Part shown: positions 46,260 to 57,959 of the stretch, piece after piece
How the letters are laid out: each line of letters starts with the position of its first letter
Position numbering within the stretch: position 1 is the stretch's first letter
From: Jacaranda mimosifolia
Taxonomy: Eukaryota > Streptophyta > Magnoliopsida > Lamiales > Bignoniaceae
Direction: 5' to 3'
Length of the DNA: 64,000 nt
Assembly (NCBI GenBank): GCA_018894105.1
Contig: CM032126.1
Span: forward strand, 26,572,391-26,636,390
Made by a program: the position numbers and the translations under genes
The notes under the pieces: model-generated
What the model saw: only the letters and a program-made list of their open reading frames with translations
Database searches by the model: none
Told to the model about the DNA's origin: nothing

Positions 46260-47021
46260 TGGTGTAGGTGAAGTAGACAAACGCAATACTATCGACCTAT
46301 TGGCCCATTTTCCAAGATTAGGCCCAACTTTTTATAGGCCTAACTATAGGATCCAAACACAACCTCATCAAGTCCTCGACCTCAGACAGAATCGGTCAAT
46401 TTGAGACTATACCTGGAGTCAATGTGTACATCACAGTCTCCATGACCAATTCCACTTAACCATACACGATTGACTATGAAGTAAACTGAGACCTCCTGTT
46501 TAAGGCATTAATTGTGGCGCTTGCCACTAGTTACTTCCACATTTAATGTCGCTGAACTACTATCCTATCTGCATTAGTGATTCCGTCAGCTGGTTACCTC
46601 TGCATTAATTACAGCAAAGGCTTATTTTCGGCCTGTTAAGGCACAAGAGCCAACCAACCCTAAACTGACCTCTAGAACCCCTATGTATAGGAGGGAACTC
46701 TATCACACAGAAGGAGAATATGGTCTTTTCAACCCTTCCACCTCTCTTAGGCAGCTAACACTATAAATACCCTCATTTTAAAGTTAAAGGTACGTCTTAT
46801 ACACTTTTAAAAATTCCTCATTCTCCTCATTTATCTTCCAATCGAATTACTACTGACTTAAAGATCGGAAGGCCTTAGCTAAGGGCATACTTGGCTAGCC
46901 TAACGTGTGTTCCTTAGTTGCAGGTCTCAACTCACTTCATCTTAAATTTTGAGCCTATCTTTCTGACCGTCTTGTCCCATCATTGACATACTAAATTCAC
47001 CCGATAAATAAATGCATATCA
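46260..47021 (+). repeat. Tat element 5' LTR
   Basis: It starts TGGTGTAGGTGAAGTAG and ends GCATATCA, directly before the primer site. It matches 55284-56059 along its length, for example ACTATAGGATCCAAACACA. A TATA box CTATAAATACC lies at 46761-46771. Confidence 0.8.
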
Positions 47022-47039
47022 TTTGGCGCCATCTGTTGG
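47022..47039 (+). other. Tat primer binding site
   Basis: TTTGGCGCCATCTGTTGG follows the 5' LTR end and closely resembles the TTTGGCGCCGTCTGTGGG site of Tat elements. Confidence 0.8.
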
Positions 47040-47062
47040 ATTTAAAGTCCACAACTACGAAA

Positions 47063-48260
47063 ATGGTGAACACTAGGTGCGCCACATCAGAGAGGCAGAG
47101 GGATAAAAGATTCTATCCGCCTTGTTCTCAACCCCAGTAAACCCTAGAAGAGGCAGGCTCGAGTTCACACCCAGACTAGGTGGCAACATTAACCATTCCC
47201 TAACTTATGCAGATCATAAGTAACCAACTTTCTGCCTAACTATCATCTCAAATCTTCACGGCACCCTGCGCTTGCTGCAAGTGCCACCCTCATCCGTCAC
47301 AACATAAAGAAAGACCCTCGTGGTAGGAGATGACATAGCCCCAAGTTAGTCCACAAAAGGATAGCCCAGGATGTTTCCTCCGTGAAAGAACCCATCACCA
47401 TTCTCTAGAGGAAATAGCTAATTTTGTTAATCTGACCCCCGACTCTATCCAACCCAACAATGCGAAAGGGTTAAGCATCCTAGGCCCCAACCTAGCCGAA
47501 ACCTATCGCAAATAGATTGCAAAAAGTGGAAAGAAGTATCTCATCAGGTACAATAATTGAACAGAAGATTGGAAGAAATCTCTAAAAAGAACTTTGAGAG
47601 AAACTTATAGGTCGACAATGCTCATCGTTTCCATCGGAAAAGGGAGTCATCATTTATCTAGGAAATAATCAAGGAATGAATAGCGATTGATGCCAAATTC
47701 CCAACAGACTTGCCCAGATATATTGGATCCATGGACCTAAATGAGCACTTTCTGCTATTCGAACATATGATGTAACTCCATGGGCATAATAACCACATTC
47801 ATGCCAAGATGTTGGTCTCTATATTTCAAGGATTAGCCCTTGAATGGTTTGTTAAGCTGGAACTGGCCTTAATATTCTTCTATGGTCAATTATGTAATAA
47901 GTTCTTGCACCAGTTCACCAGTCGAAGAAAAGCTAAGCTCCTATACACATATCTTCACAAGGTCAAAGAAAATGACAGGAAGTCCCTTATAGACTTGTTT
48001 GCTCAGTTCAACTCCGAGGTGTTAAAAATTGATAACCCTATAATTGAATTCCTTATTGATGTCCCTTTCTTAGGACTTAGGCATAAGGAATGTGCTAATG
48101 CATTACTAAGGGAGAGGCCACGAACAATGGAAGAGCTACTCGACTTGGCTGAAAAATATATGACCCAAGAATATATGAACAGGATGAAGTGAGGAGGTCA
48201 TAAGCAAGAAAAGAAGAACAATAAAGGAACAGAAAAAGAAGATAAGCAGAAGGAAAACCA
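47063..48260 (+). pseudogene. Tat element gag
   Basis: The start ATG at 47063 gives MVNTRCATSERQRDKR, the MVNTR opening common in this lineage. The capsid region at 47809-48192 is a 127-residue frame: FQGLALEWFVKLELALI, CNKFLHQFTSRRKAKL, DRKSLIDLFAQFNSEVLKI and TMEELLDLAEKYMTQEYMNR. A lysine-rich tail follows. Several stops lie between start and capsid, so the gene is not functional. Confidence 0.8.
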
Positions 48261-48639
48261 ATCCTATATCAAGAGATTTCACTACTGCACTCCTCTTGAC
48301 ACGTTGAGAAAGGATTCTTGTTTGTCGTCCAAAATAATAATGTCCTAAAAAATCGAGAAAGCTCAATGAAATAGCTGCCATAAAGAACTCCAAAAGTTAC
48401 TATCATTTTCATAAACAAAAAAGTTGTGGTATATAATAACGCTTTCAGCTGCATGATGAAATATAGTGCCTTATTCAATAGCATATCTAAAGGCCATGAT
48501 AGACGCAATAGCTAGAGGCCCAATAGAGAGGGACTCCAAGATAGCAAGGAAGCAGGTCCAGTGAAGATTAGAATCCACCAAAACCATGTTAGCAAACACA
48601 GTCTATTAGGTCTCTACAAGTACCGAGCCTATTTCTTTC

Positions 48640-48920
48640 TCAGACTCTGATATGATTCATACAAAAGAGCAAGGAGTAGACAACAAATTGGATTGCCCAC
48701 TGATGGTTGCTGTTGAGATTACTAACTTTGAGGTTAGAAAGATCCTAGTCGATAATGGCAGCTCAACAAATATCATCTTCTTGTTAACCCTTTGCAAGAT
48801 GGATATGGGACAACTAAAGTTTGAGTAGGTTAGCATGGTACTTGTAGGGTTTGATAGTTCTAAAATCATCCCAGTCGAATCTATAACATTGTCCACATCA
48901 TTTAGTACTACACCAAAATG
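48640..48920 (+). pseudogene. Tat element protease
   Basis: LDCPLMVAVEITNFEVRKIL is followed by VDNGSSTNIIFLLTLC and, after a stop, FDSSKIIPVESITLS. The active-site VDNGSS is intact. One in-frame TAG lies after GQLKFE. Confidence 0.8.
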
Positions 48921-49304
48921 ACAAACTTTGATGATCAGTTATCTAGCAATCAATGTGCCATTTGTATATAAGGCAATTAATAGGAAACTTGCCCTAAATG
49001 ACTTTAAGGCCATCATATTAACTTACCACATAAAGGTCAAATTTCCCACAAGTGCAGGAGTTGGATAGCTGTTATGCAATATAAAGAAACCTAGGCAATG
49101 CTACACCATTTTAGTGGAAGTCAACAAAAAACTCTACCAAAATCGAAACCATCAAAGGATATCCCAGTAATGGAACAAGAGGCTAGATAAGTATCGAAAA
49201 AAGGAAAGAGCGAAGAAACCAGGATCGAGCCAATAGATGAACTTAAGACCATTGAGTTAGAACTTGAAAACCTTAACAAAACCACTAGGATTGGCACCCA
49301 TTTG

Positions 49305-50100
49305 GACAACAATATGGAGTGCGTGTCGGTCGAGTTTCTCCGAAAAAATGTTGATGCTTTGTGCTTAGGATAAAGCTGATCTCCAAGGGATCGACCCCGT
49401 GGTCATTGTCCATCACCTTAATGTGGACCTTCCTACAAGCTAATCAACCAGAAGACCAAAACCTTCAATACAAAAAGATGTCAGATCATCGAGGAAGAGG
49501 TCAACAAATTCTTAGAGGCAAGATACATTATAGAAATTCGATACCCTAGCTAGTTATGTAATGTAGTCCTTGTTCCTAAGAATGAGGGTAAATGGAGAAT
49601 ATGTAATGATATCAGTAATCTAAATAAAGCATACCCTAAAGACCCTCACCTACTGTCTCAAAGAGATTTATTAGTAGACTCAACTGCAGGTTACAACCTT
49701 TAGAGCAAGATGAATACTTTTCAAGGATATTATCAAATTTCATGGCCCCCAAGGATAGGGACAAAACCTCTTTTGTAGTCCCGAACAGCTTGTACTGTTT
49801 CATAGTAATGCCCTTCGGTCTCAAAAACATGGACCCAACCTACTAATGATTAGTGAACTTTATGTCCAAAAATGAGATATGTCAAACAATTGAGGTCTAT
49901 ATTGATTACATGATTGTAAAATTTGAAAAAGAAACCAATAATCTAGCAGATCTCAACCACACATTTTCCATACTAAAAGCCTTTGGAATGAAATTTAATC
50001 CGAATAAGTGCACATTTGGAGTTAAAGGAGGCAAGTTTCTCGAATACATGATCAGTTAAAAGGGTATTGAAGCGAACCCACAAAAGAACCAACCAATCCA
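49305..50100 (+). pseudogene. Tat element reverse transcriptase
   Basis: Pieces in several frames give VEFLRKNVDALC, IIEEEVNKFLEARYIIEIRY, NVVLVPKNEGKWRICND, FQGYYQI and, at 49853-50059, KNEICQTIEVYIDYMIVKFE to KCTFGVKGGKFLEYMIS. The catalytic box is YIDY: the second Asp is replaced by Tyr (about 49898-49909), which should abolish activity. Confidence 0.8.
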
Positions 50101-50480
50101 GGATATCTCACCGCAAAGATAGTTAGGGAAGTACAAGAGGTTGATAAGAAGAATCTTAGCCTTGGGTCAGTTTATTTCTCGACCAGCAGACAACGGTCTC
50201 TTATTCTTCAAGACCTTCAAGAGTGCGAGCAAGTTCTAGTAGATTGAGGAATGCGACCAGGCCCTAGTAGAAGTGAAACACCACTTCTCCACCCCTCTAT
50301 TGCACCAACAAACTAGCCTCTCAAGTAGATTTTGTCAAAGCCTGATAATCTAGCAGATTGATGAAATGGGCCATCGAGTTGGGAAAGTTGGACGTCAAGT
50401 TCCAACCACAAACGGCTATCAAAGCCCAAGTGCTAGCAAACTTCGTGCTTGAACGTATGAACCTCCCTGTAGTAGTCGAG
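50101..50480 (+). pseudogene. Tat element gypsy RNase H, partly deleted
   Basis: The sequence after RT keeps ECDQALVEVKHHFSTPLL and then passes directly to KWAIELGKLDVKFQPQTAIK. The central RNase H sequence found in the array copies (the YYCSKALQ region) is missing, so most of the domain is deleted. Confidence 0.65.
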
Positions 50481-51056
50481 CAACAACCATCTTTTTGGTC
50501 GTTACACGTAGACGGATCCTCCACTTCGTCGAGAGGAGAAGCAGGAATCCTCTTGCACTCTCCCTAAGTATTGGAATATGACTTTTCCATCAAACTCAAC
50601 TTCCCAATCACTACCAATGAGGTCAAATATAAAGCACTCATTGCCGACATGAAAATAGCCATAACTAGAAGAGTGGAGTACCATGCCACTATCATAAACT
50701 CTCAATTAGTGGTCGAAGAGTTCGACGGCAACTCTGAGGCTAAAGAAGCATCAACGCCCAAGTACCTGGCAGAGGTCAAGAGATTACAACAACAATTCAA
50801 AAAGTTCACACTCAGTCGAATCTCAAGGTTGAAAAATGAGAGATCAAATGTGCTATCCAAATTCGTCAGTTCGATAAGGGAAACTAGAGAGAGAACCATC
50901 ACATTCTTGGTAATAGATAAGCCCAAGATAAGAGGAGATGACCACAACCAAATTCTAGAAATTGAGGGGTTACCACCAAGCTGGCAAGATGACATCAAAG
51001 CTTACTTGAAAAAAAGAAAGCTTACAAAAGATAAAACAGAACCTTGGCGGCTATAA
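50481..51056 (+). pseudogene. Tat element second RNase H (archaeal type)
   Basis: SLHVDGSSTSSRGEAGILLH is followed by a stop and then YDFSIKLNFPITTNEVKYKA, INSQLVVEEFDGNSEAK and PKYLAEVKRLQQQFKKFTLS. The HVDG motif is intact, but N-E-A-E-Y has become NEVKY, removing the catalytic Glu. The rest of the frame runs into the linker to integrase. Confidence 0.75.
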
Positions 51057-52205
51057 GGTCGAGCAGTAAAGTTCACTCTCAATGAGTTTGGAAAACTTTA
51101 TAGGAAGTCTTTTTCCAGCCCCCCATTGAGATGCTTAGAGCAAGAAGAAGTACAGGATGTGCTAAAAGAAATTCATGTAGGCATTTGTAGCAACCATTCC
51201 GGAAGCCGAGCGTTAGCCCATAAAGTTATCAGGCAAAGGTATTTTTAGCCAACTCTACTACTGGATGCAATCGACTTTGCCAAAAAGTGCTCCATCATGT
51301 CAGATACATGCTAACATTAGCCACCAGCCAGCCTCGACCTTAGTCTTAGTTGATATCATATTGCCATTCGACTAATGGGGAATAGATATTATGGGGTCAT
51401 TCTCATAATCCATAGGATAAAAGAAGTATATGATAGTCATTGTTGAATATTTCACCAAACAGGTCGAGGTAGAAGTAGTTACAAAGATAACAGATGCTGC
51501 AATAAGAAGTTTCCTATGGAAGAACATTATATGCTGCTTCGGTCTGCCAAAAGTGTTGATATCTAATAATGGAGCACAATTCCAAAGCAAGAAGAGTAGA
51601 GACTGGTGCGAAAGCCTTGGCCTAAAGCAACATTTCACATCAGTGGGCAACCCACAAGCAAATGGACAAACGAAAGTTACTAATATGACCATTCTAGACC
51701 ATATCAAAACTCGACTTTAAGGATCTAAAGGGAATGGGGTAGAAAACTGCTCTGGGCCTACAGAACAACCTTGAGAACAACCACAATTCGCAGTCCTTAC
51801 AGCTTGATCTACGGTTTAGAAGCAATGGTCCCCGCAGAATTAATACAACACAGTTCGAGTGATGTACTATAATATATAATCCGATAAGGAATGAAACAGA
51901 AACACATCTCAACCTCGAGGCCCTCGACGAGCAACTCCAGCAAGCATGCACAAAGATGCAATGGTACAGATCTATCATGACCAAAAGCTACAAGAAATCC
52001 GTCCGACCAAGAAATTTTTATGTGGGCGACTTTGTCCTCAAGAAGGTTGAAGTTTTGAAAACCATTGGAAAATTCGACCCAAAGTGGGAGGGCTCTTACA
52101 GAGTTGTTAAAGTCGCCAAAAATAACTCGAACTGAATAGCCAACATGGAAGGAAACAAGTTGCCCCGACCATGAAATACAAAAAACTTGAAAAAAAATTA
52201 TGTAT
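51057..52205 (+). pseudogene. Tat element integrase
   Basis: The zinc-binding region is near 51170-51290 (GICSNHSGSRALAHKVIR). The core contains GIDIMGSF near 51380-51400 (first Asp intact), then YFTKQVEVEVVTKITDAAI and VLISNNGAQF, where Asn replaces the second Asp, and NPQANGQTKVTN, where Lys replaces the Glu. The C-terminal part near 52010-52110 reads FYVGDFVLKKVEVLKTIGKF. Two of three catalytic residues are lost, besides stops. Confidence 0.8.
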
Positions 52206-52668
52206 AAACAAGATCATGTCTTCCCGTCATGCTTCTTATTATATTATGAGATCCTATCTTCTCGATAAACTTAGTATTTTATTATAAGATTTTAACTTAT
52301 CATTATTACAATAATCCAATAATGATGATTCAGTTATAAAATATGTAGTGTCCTTGGAGTGCATGTCGGTAATAATCGACAAGCACAGACATGCATTTGC
52401 TTATTACTATATGCCCAATATAAAAGGCAATAATAAAGGAGTGATCGACTCCCAACTTATCCACAAATCTTGCAAAACATTACAACATCGCGAAACGCAC
52501 TAAGTGATGAGAGATAAAAGAAAACCATCTCATTCAAATATTAAAATTGCTCCGAGAAATAAAAATTATTCAAAATAAACATTGTTCATCAAGCCATCAA
52601 TAACATAAAAAATAAACATTGTTCAGACTATATCATAAAAATAGAAATGATCAAGATCAGTAGTAAAA

Positions 52669-54842
52669 TCAGCTAGACTTAGCCCCCTCATGCTGCCCAA
52701 CATCAACAACAACCTTCTTCGCCACGGCTGCAACCTCATCTATTACCTTATCAAGTTTATCCCCTCCATCATGTCAACAATGACAATTCGAGGAGGCCTC
52801 TCGACCTCTTATTCTTACCCTAAAGTTGGAGCCCCCGCTGGTCAAGAAGACCTAACCTTACCCTCCAAAAACTCGTGCTTAATGGGAGGAAGAACTTACT
52901 CACATTAACCTCCTTATTTTTGGTCTCACAAGGCTGAGTTGAGCCTCGTCCTCTTTACTGAATTGGTAGCTGAAAACTCTAGTTGTTTCACTGCCTTTTC
53001 GAAGCTTGCTTTGGCATCATCCATGCGAAGAACTATACTAGCGTCGATGAAGATGGAGGTCATGTGAAGGTCGGGCAACATCTTGAAGAATTTAGTCCTA
53101 GTGTATCAAGGGCAATTGTCATAACCTCGCGCTCTCCCGATAGTAGCAACTTCCTTAACCTCCACCATCGCCTTCTTCAGTAACTCATCAAGGCGGCACT
53201 TTTCAGTAATGGCTACCACTAATGTTGTATCTTTCTCTTCAAGCTGCTTCGACAACTATTCCTAAACTCTAGCGATTTAACCTTAGTCCATGAAATCTCT
53301 GATTGCTTCTTCTTCAAATCTTCATTCTTTTGCTGCCAATTGGTTCGATCAGCCAGTGATAGATGGAATTGACAAGACAGGCTTAAGCATCGAGCATTCT
53401 CTTCTGTTCTTTAAGAAATAGGCCAACATTCAACACAATAAGTCGGGTCATTCCTATCATCCCCCCAACCATCACAGAAGCAGTGTTCAGCACCCCAATC
53501 CCTATCCCAAACTATAATTCATGGAACTCTGGTAGATCATACAGCTTCTTATTGTGCAACCATTGGAGCTCATTAGACATATGAATGCCTTTGAAAGTAA
53601 TGGCTTTCAATTTCTCAACAAACTTTTCTTTACAGAGAATGGTTAGGCAAATCCCCTAGCCTCAGAGCCTTTCTCTTCAATTGCCCTACTGGACTTGCAG
53701 CGTTTAAAATAACTTGCTGAGTAGGATGATGAGTTGCTGGTGGTACATGACTAGACTCAACAACTGTAGATGTTGCCTCCAGCCTCTGTTGCACCTTGTG
53801 CTGCCTGGCCATTGCATATTGGCAAGCTAGGTCCATTATCAACTGATCTGCAATAAAAGATTCACAAACAAAAGTCGACCACAAACATGAGCATAAACAA
53901 CAAACACAATGTAATAGAGTTAAAACTCTACCTAAGAGGGCATGAGGTGGCACCCTCAATGGAACAGTCGATAATCTCGCCAATAATAAATTCCTCTTTT
54001 TTGTAAACCCAGCCCTCTCTATCTCCCCAAATGTGACTACGTCCCAGATAAAGGTATTGTGCCAAGTTGGATTCATCCCTTAACTTACCCCTAGGAATAT
54101 TGACGTCTTCTCACTGGGAGCTCGAATAAAGAAAAACCTCTTCTTCTACCCTTAACCGTAAGAAGATAGAGTGACAAAAAAATTTCAACAATGATGGGCA
54201 ATAAGGTAATAAAACCTGACTCCTTGGAACTACCTAATTTCCAGAACATCGGTATATGTAAGAGGTTACAAAAGTTGACAAAGGAAGGAGGTTGATTATG
54301 TATCATCATAAGGACAACAAAACTATAAAAAAGAGCAAAATAGTTAGGCAAGAGCTAAGTAATATAGAATCAAAAATTGGTCAGCAGGTCGACTATAAGT
54401 TATGTGATCAAAAATTTAAGACCACACTTCAGCAAGTCATTAAAAATAGTTGTACACCTATCTTCAGGCCTATTCATTCTATCTCTCGACCTAGGCTTAA
54501 CTCAAACTCAGGATGGATGTAATACATACATCTAATCGAGTCTAAATCATTTCGAGAAATCTCTAATACGATGTCATTATAATGATAAGTTGTATATAAC
54601 CTCTCCCTAGACACTGAGGTCGACCAGGCTCGATAGAGGGTCCTACCTCATCTACTTTAGGCCTAGACGACCCAGTCTCCTCTTGAATCTCAACCTTCAC
54701 CTCAGCCCCACTATGCCCTAGATCTACTCGAACTATTAAAACTACTACTAGAAGAATCCTTAGAAGATTCACTGCTTCCATCAATCAAAAGCCTAGCCGA
54801 TAGGGTCGTCTCGTTTCTCTCTTCCTCAAAAACCCTAGCCAT
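52669..54842 (-). pseudogene. Antisense gene of the Tat element (Transposase_28-like)
   Basis: It runs opposite to gag-pol between integrase and the 3' LTR. An ATG at 54840-54842 gives MARVFEEERNETTLSARL and then a serine-rich stretch, as in the array copies. Further on are FALFYSFVVLMM and, in shifted frames, KGRRRGFSLFELP and NPTWHNTFIWDVVTFGEI. The tail reads DKLDKVIDEVAAVAKK and ends in TGA at 52669-52671, similar to the DELNQAIDE tail of the array copies. Frameshifts and stops are frequent. Presence at the same place in three internal domains argues that it was a real gene of the family. Confidence 0.6.
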
Positions 54843-55264
54843 GTTATAGATGTAAATAGCTAAAAAAGAATACACAGAAGTAAAGAAGACTTACAAAGAA
54901 GAGTTAACGGGAAAACAAGAATGGAAACTAGCTGGAAAACAAGCTTGCAAAGGCTTTGAAATAGGGATACTCAAATAGAAAATACAAGAGCTACTAGAGC
55001 TTGACCTCTTTGTAATGTGGTAAAAGTAACAAATAGACAGTCAAAGAGACAATTTATTTGGGGACCGAGGGCTACATAACAGTTAAAATGATCGGATACT
55101 AGCTAATAATGGTGTAACCTTCAATGATAATTTTTTACTACTCAAGGTAACCGCCCAGTAATTGCCACCATTAAAACCCTAGTTGTGATTAAAATTTCCA
55201 ACCAAAATAAAGTCACAATAAATCAACTACTCCTCACTCCAACCTTTCGCATGCCCGATTGGAC

Positions 55265-55283
55265 TAAGGAGTGAGGGCATTCA
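55265..55283 (+). other. Tat element polypurine tract
   Basis: AAGGAGTGAGGGCATTCA lies directly before the 3' LTR start TGATCTGGG. Confidence 0.65.
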
Positions 55284-56059
55284 TGATCTGGGTAAAGTAG
55301 TCAAGCCCAATACTCTCGACCCATTAGCCCAATGTCAAAGATCAGACCTAACTTTTCCCATGGGCCCAACTATAGGATCCAAACACAGTCTCATCAAGTC
55401 CTTGACCTCAAGTGGAATCGGTAAACAAGAGACTATTCCTGACGTTAACGTGTATCTCACAATCTCCGTGACCAAAATGCTACCGACTGTACACATTTGA
55501 TTATAAAGCAGAATAAGACCTCATGTCACAACCACATTAATTTCGGCGTCTGCCACCAGTCACTTCCACATTTAATGCTGCCAAACTATTATCTTGTCCG
55601 TATTAATGACTCTGTCAGCTGGTCACACTCCGCCTTAATTACAGCAAGGGTGCCCCTTATTTTCAACCAGTTAAAGACATGGTGGCCAACCAACCCCAAA
55701 ATGACGTCTGAAGCCCTCATGTATATGAAGAAAATCCATCGTACAGTAAGGAGAATATGGACTTTTCGACTCCTCCACCTCTCTCAGGCAACCAGTACCA
55801 TAAATATCCTTATTTCAAAGTTAAAAGTATGCCTTATACACTTCTAAAAAACCTTCACTCCGCTCATTTATCTTTCTATCGAATTATTGTTGACTTAAGC
55901 GTCAGAAGGCCTCTGTCGAGAGCGCACTTGGCTAGCCTAACGTGTGTTCTTGGTTGAAAGACTCAACTCACTTCATCTCCAATTCTAAGCCTATCTTTCT
56001 GGTTGACTAGTCCCCTCCATTAGCATATGAGATTCACTCGATAAATAATTGCATCATCA
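55284..56059 (+). repeat. Tat element 3' LTR
   Basis: It starts TGATCTGGGTAAAGTAG and ends GCATCATCA, although an end at 56056 is equally possible. It aligns with 46260-47021 throughout. The TATA position reads CATAAATATCC. Confidence 0.8.
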
Positions 56060-56379
56060 ATATGATTTAATCTGAGCCATTGATTTCTTAAGAAAAATCT
56101 AACGAATGGTTAAATAAGGGTATGATCATCTTTGTATTTATAAAAATACATATCTAGATATCCACACCCACGCATAACCTAAACCAATGCTTTTAAAGGG
56201 TACTCGCTGCATGATTTTTCCAAAAATTTAAGAGAATTTTTTGTATATTATTTTTTCATAAGGGAATATTGTGCCTATTTTGATGATATAATGATCACAT
56301 GGTTGTTTGTCGTAATTTTCACATGCTAGAATATCAAAAAAGTACCAAGTATTGTTATTGGTTATGAGTGAGACTACAA

Positions 56380-57205
56380 CTGAACTTCATAATTGAAATA
56401 TAAAGTCAACAATCTACGGTGAAACAAAGATGTCAAATTAAATTATCCACAAAGGCATGTATACTATTTAAAACATAATATTAGTGTCAAAACATAAGTA
56501 ATAATGTGAAAATTATTATCAAACATAAATTAATTAGTAATAATTTTTATTACGCCATTAATGGTACTTTTTGAGTAATCATAATTTTTGTTCTATCTCA
56601 ATATAGCTTAAAGTGTTTTAATTAAGAACAATTAATGACAAATGTAACAATAGAATTTGTTAGTATAGTTTATGGAAAAAATTTAATTATTATTATTAAA
56701 CTTACAAATGTCATTATTGTGAAAAATTAATGTTTTTTGTCATTTAAGATATATATATAGTGATAATTTTTGTATTCCTAACTACTATTTCATATATTGA
56801 TAGCTATTATTAATAATTAGTGATATATATGTGCCTATCACATATTAATAAAGTTCTTGTCCATCTGTATCCAGTCGTTAGTTTTCAAGATTTATTTTTA
56901 ATTAATTAGTTGTCATTATGCATATCACTACAAAAAAAAATACTATATTAATGACAAAATAATAAGTGACAATATAAAAATTATCACTAATGATATGTAT
57001 TAAATGGCAATAGCTTTTATTTTGTCACTAGTGATATTTTTCAAGTTATAATAATTTTTATTTTGTCATAATATGGCTCATTAGTGACAAATTAACTAAT
57101 ATTTTAAGTTGTCACCATTAACAATTAGTAACAACCCTATGGTGAAAGCTTAGTGACATAAAAATTGCTACTATAAATTGTAACAAGATTTTCATTATCA
57201 CTGCG
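56380..57205. repeat. CACTA-like subterminal repeats
   Basis: Many scattered copies of TTAGTGACAA-like words and their complements occur, and CACTACAAAAAAAAA starts at 56926. CACTA transposons begin CACTACAA and have such subterminal repeats. No matching far end or transposase was found, and the Harbinger-like element begins at 57206, perhaps inside it. Confidence 0.35.
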
Positions 57206-57587
57206 GGCTTGTTTGGTTGCAAACTCCCAATCTATTTTCCAACCCCCAATTCTTAATCAAACAAGCTATTACATTCTCCAACCCCACTTCCCAAAACACA
57301 CAATTTATTTTCCAGAATATTCCTTACTTTTCCCTACTCCACTACTTTCACCCATGCCATGTGCTTTGTCATAACATGTCTCCCTTTCTTTTCCCCCCAT
57401 CCCCCACTGACATACCCCATCCCATCCTCACTTTGCGGACTCTCCTTTCCATGCAACTTTCCTCTTCTCATAGTGTTTTTTGCCTCTTTTTTTTCTATTA
57501 TTCACCTTTTTATGGCAAAATTTTATGATTATTGATGTTAATATACTAGTTTGCAGGACTTAATGTTTATTCAAGTGTATTTTTCAT

Positions 57588-57955
57588 AGGGTTTGAGGAT
57601 TACTAGGACGTCCCTTCTGTACTTGTCAAGGGCATTAATATTTTTCATATTCTCATTATGAATCGAATGTGTTTTGTGATGGGTTTTGTGAATACTGCTT
57701 CGTTTTCTTCTATATATATATATCATGGGCTTGAATATTTTTGAAATTCCCAACAAGAATTGAGTTGTTTTTTTATGGGTTTTGCGGATTATGCTTGGAT
57801 TTCTTTTATCTATATCACGGGCTTGAATATTTTTTAGATTCTCAACAAATATCGATTGATTATGTCATAGGTTTTGTGGATTATGTTCCGTCTTCTTCTA
57901 TCTATGTCACGGTCTTCTATCTTTTTGAGATTCCTAGTTCCTCTTGTTGCAAAAA
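57588..57955. repeat. Tandem repeat, four units of 92-96 bp
   Basis: Units start at 57588, 57681, 57777 and 57869 with AGGGTTTG or GGGTTTTGTG. They share GGATTATG, CTTCTAT, ATCACGGGCTTGAATATTTT and GATTC blocks. The units are diverged. Confidence 0.7.
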
Positions 57956-57959
57956 GAGA

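Larger units (their letters stand above)
46260..56059 (+). mobile_element. Tat-lineage gypsy element with two LTRs
   Basis: LTRs at 46260-47021 and 55284-56059 flank gag, protease, RT, RNase H, a second RNase H and integrase in order on the plus strand, plus an antisense gene on the minus strand. It is a full-length but degenerate element of a family related to, and distinct from, the array at 19590-37525. A clear 5-bp target duplication was not found; both flanks contain ATAT but the register is uncertain. Confidence 0.8.

Noticed and set aside
46255..56065. 5-bp target duplication for the Tat element at 46260
   Set aside because: Both flanks contain ATAT, but the LTR ends are ambiguous by three bases and no exact 5-bp match in register was found.
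57217..57528. 103-codon plus-strand frame rich in Pro, Phe and Ser
   Set aside because: It starts in the proposed Harbinger terminus and is pyrimidine-rich non-coding sequence without conserved features.
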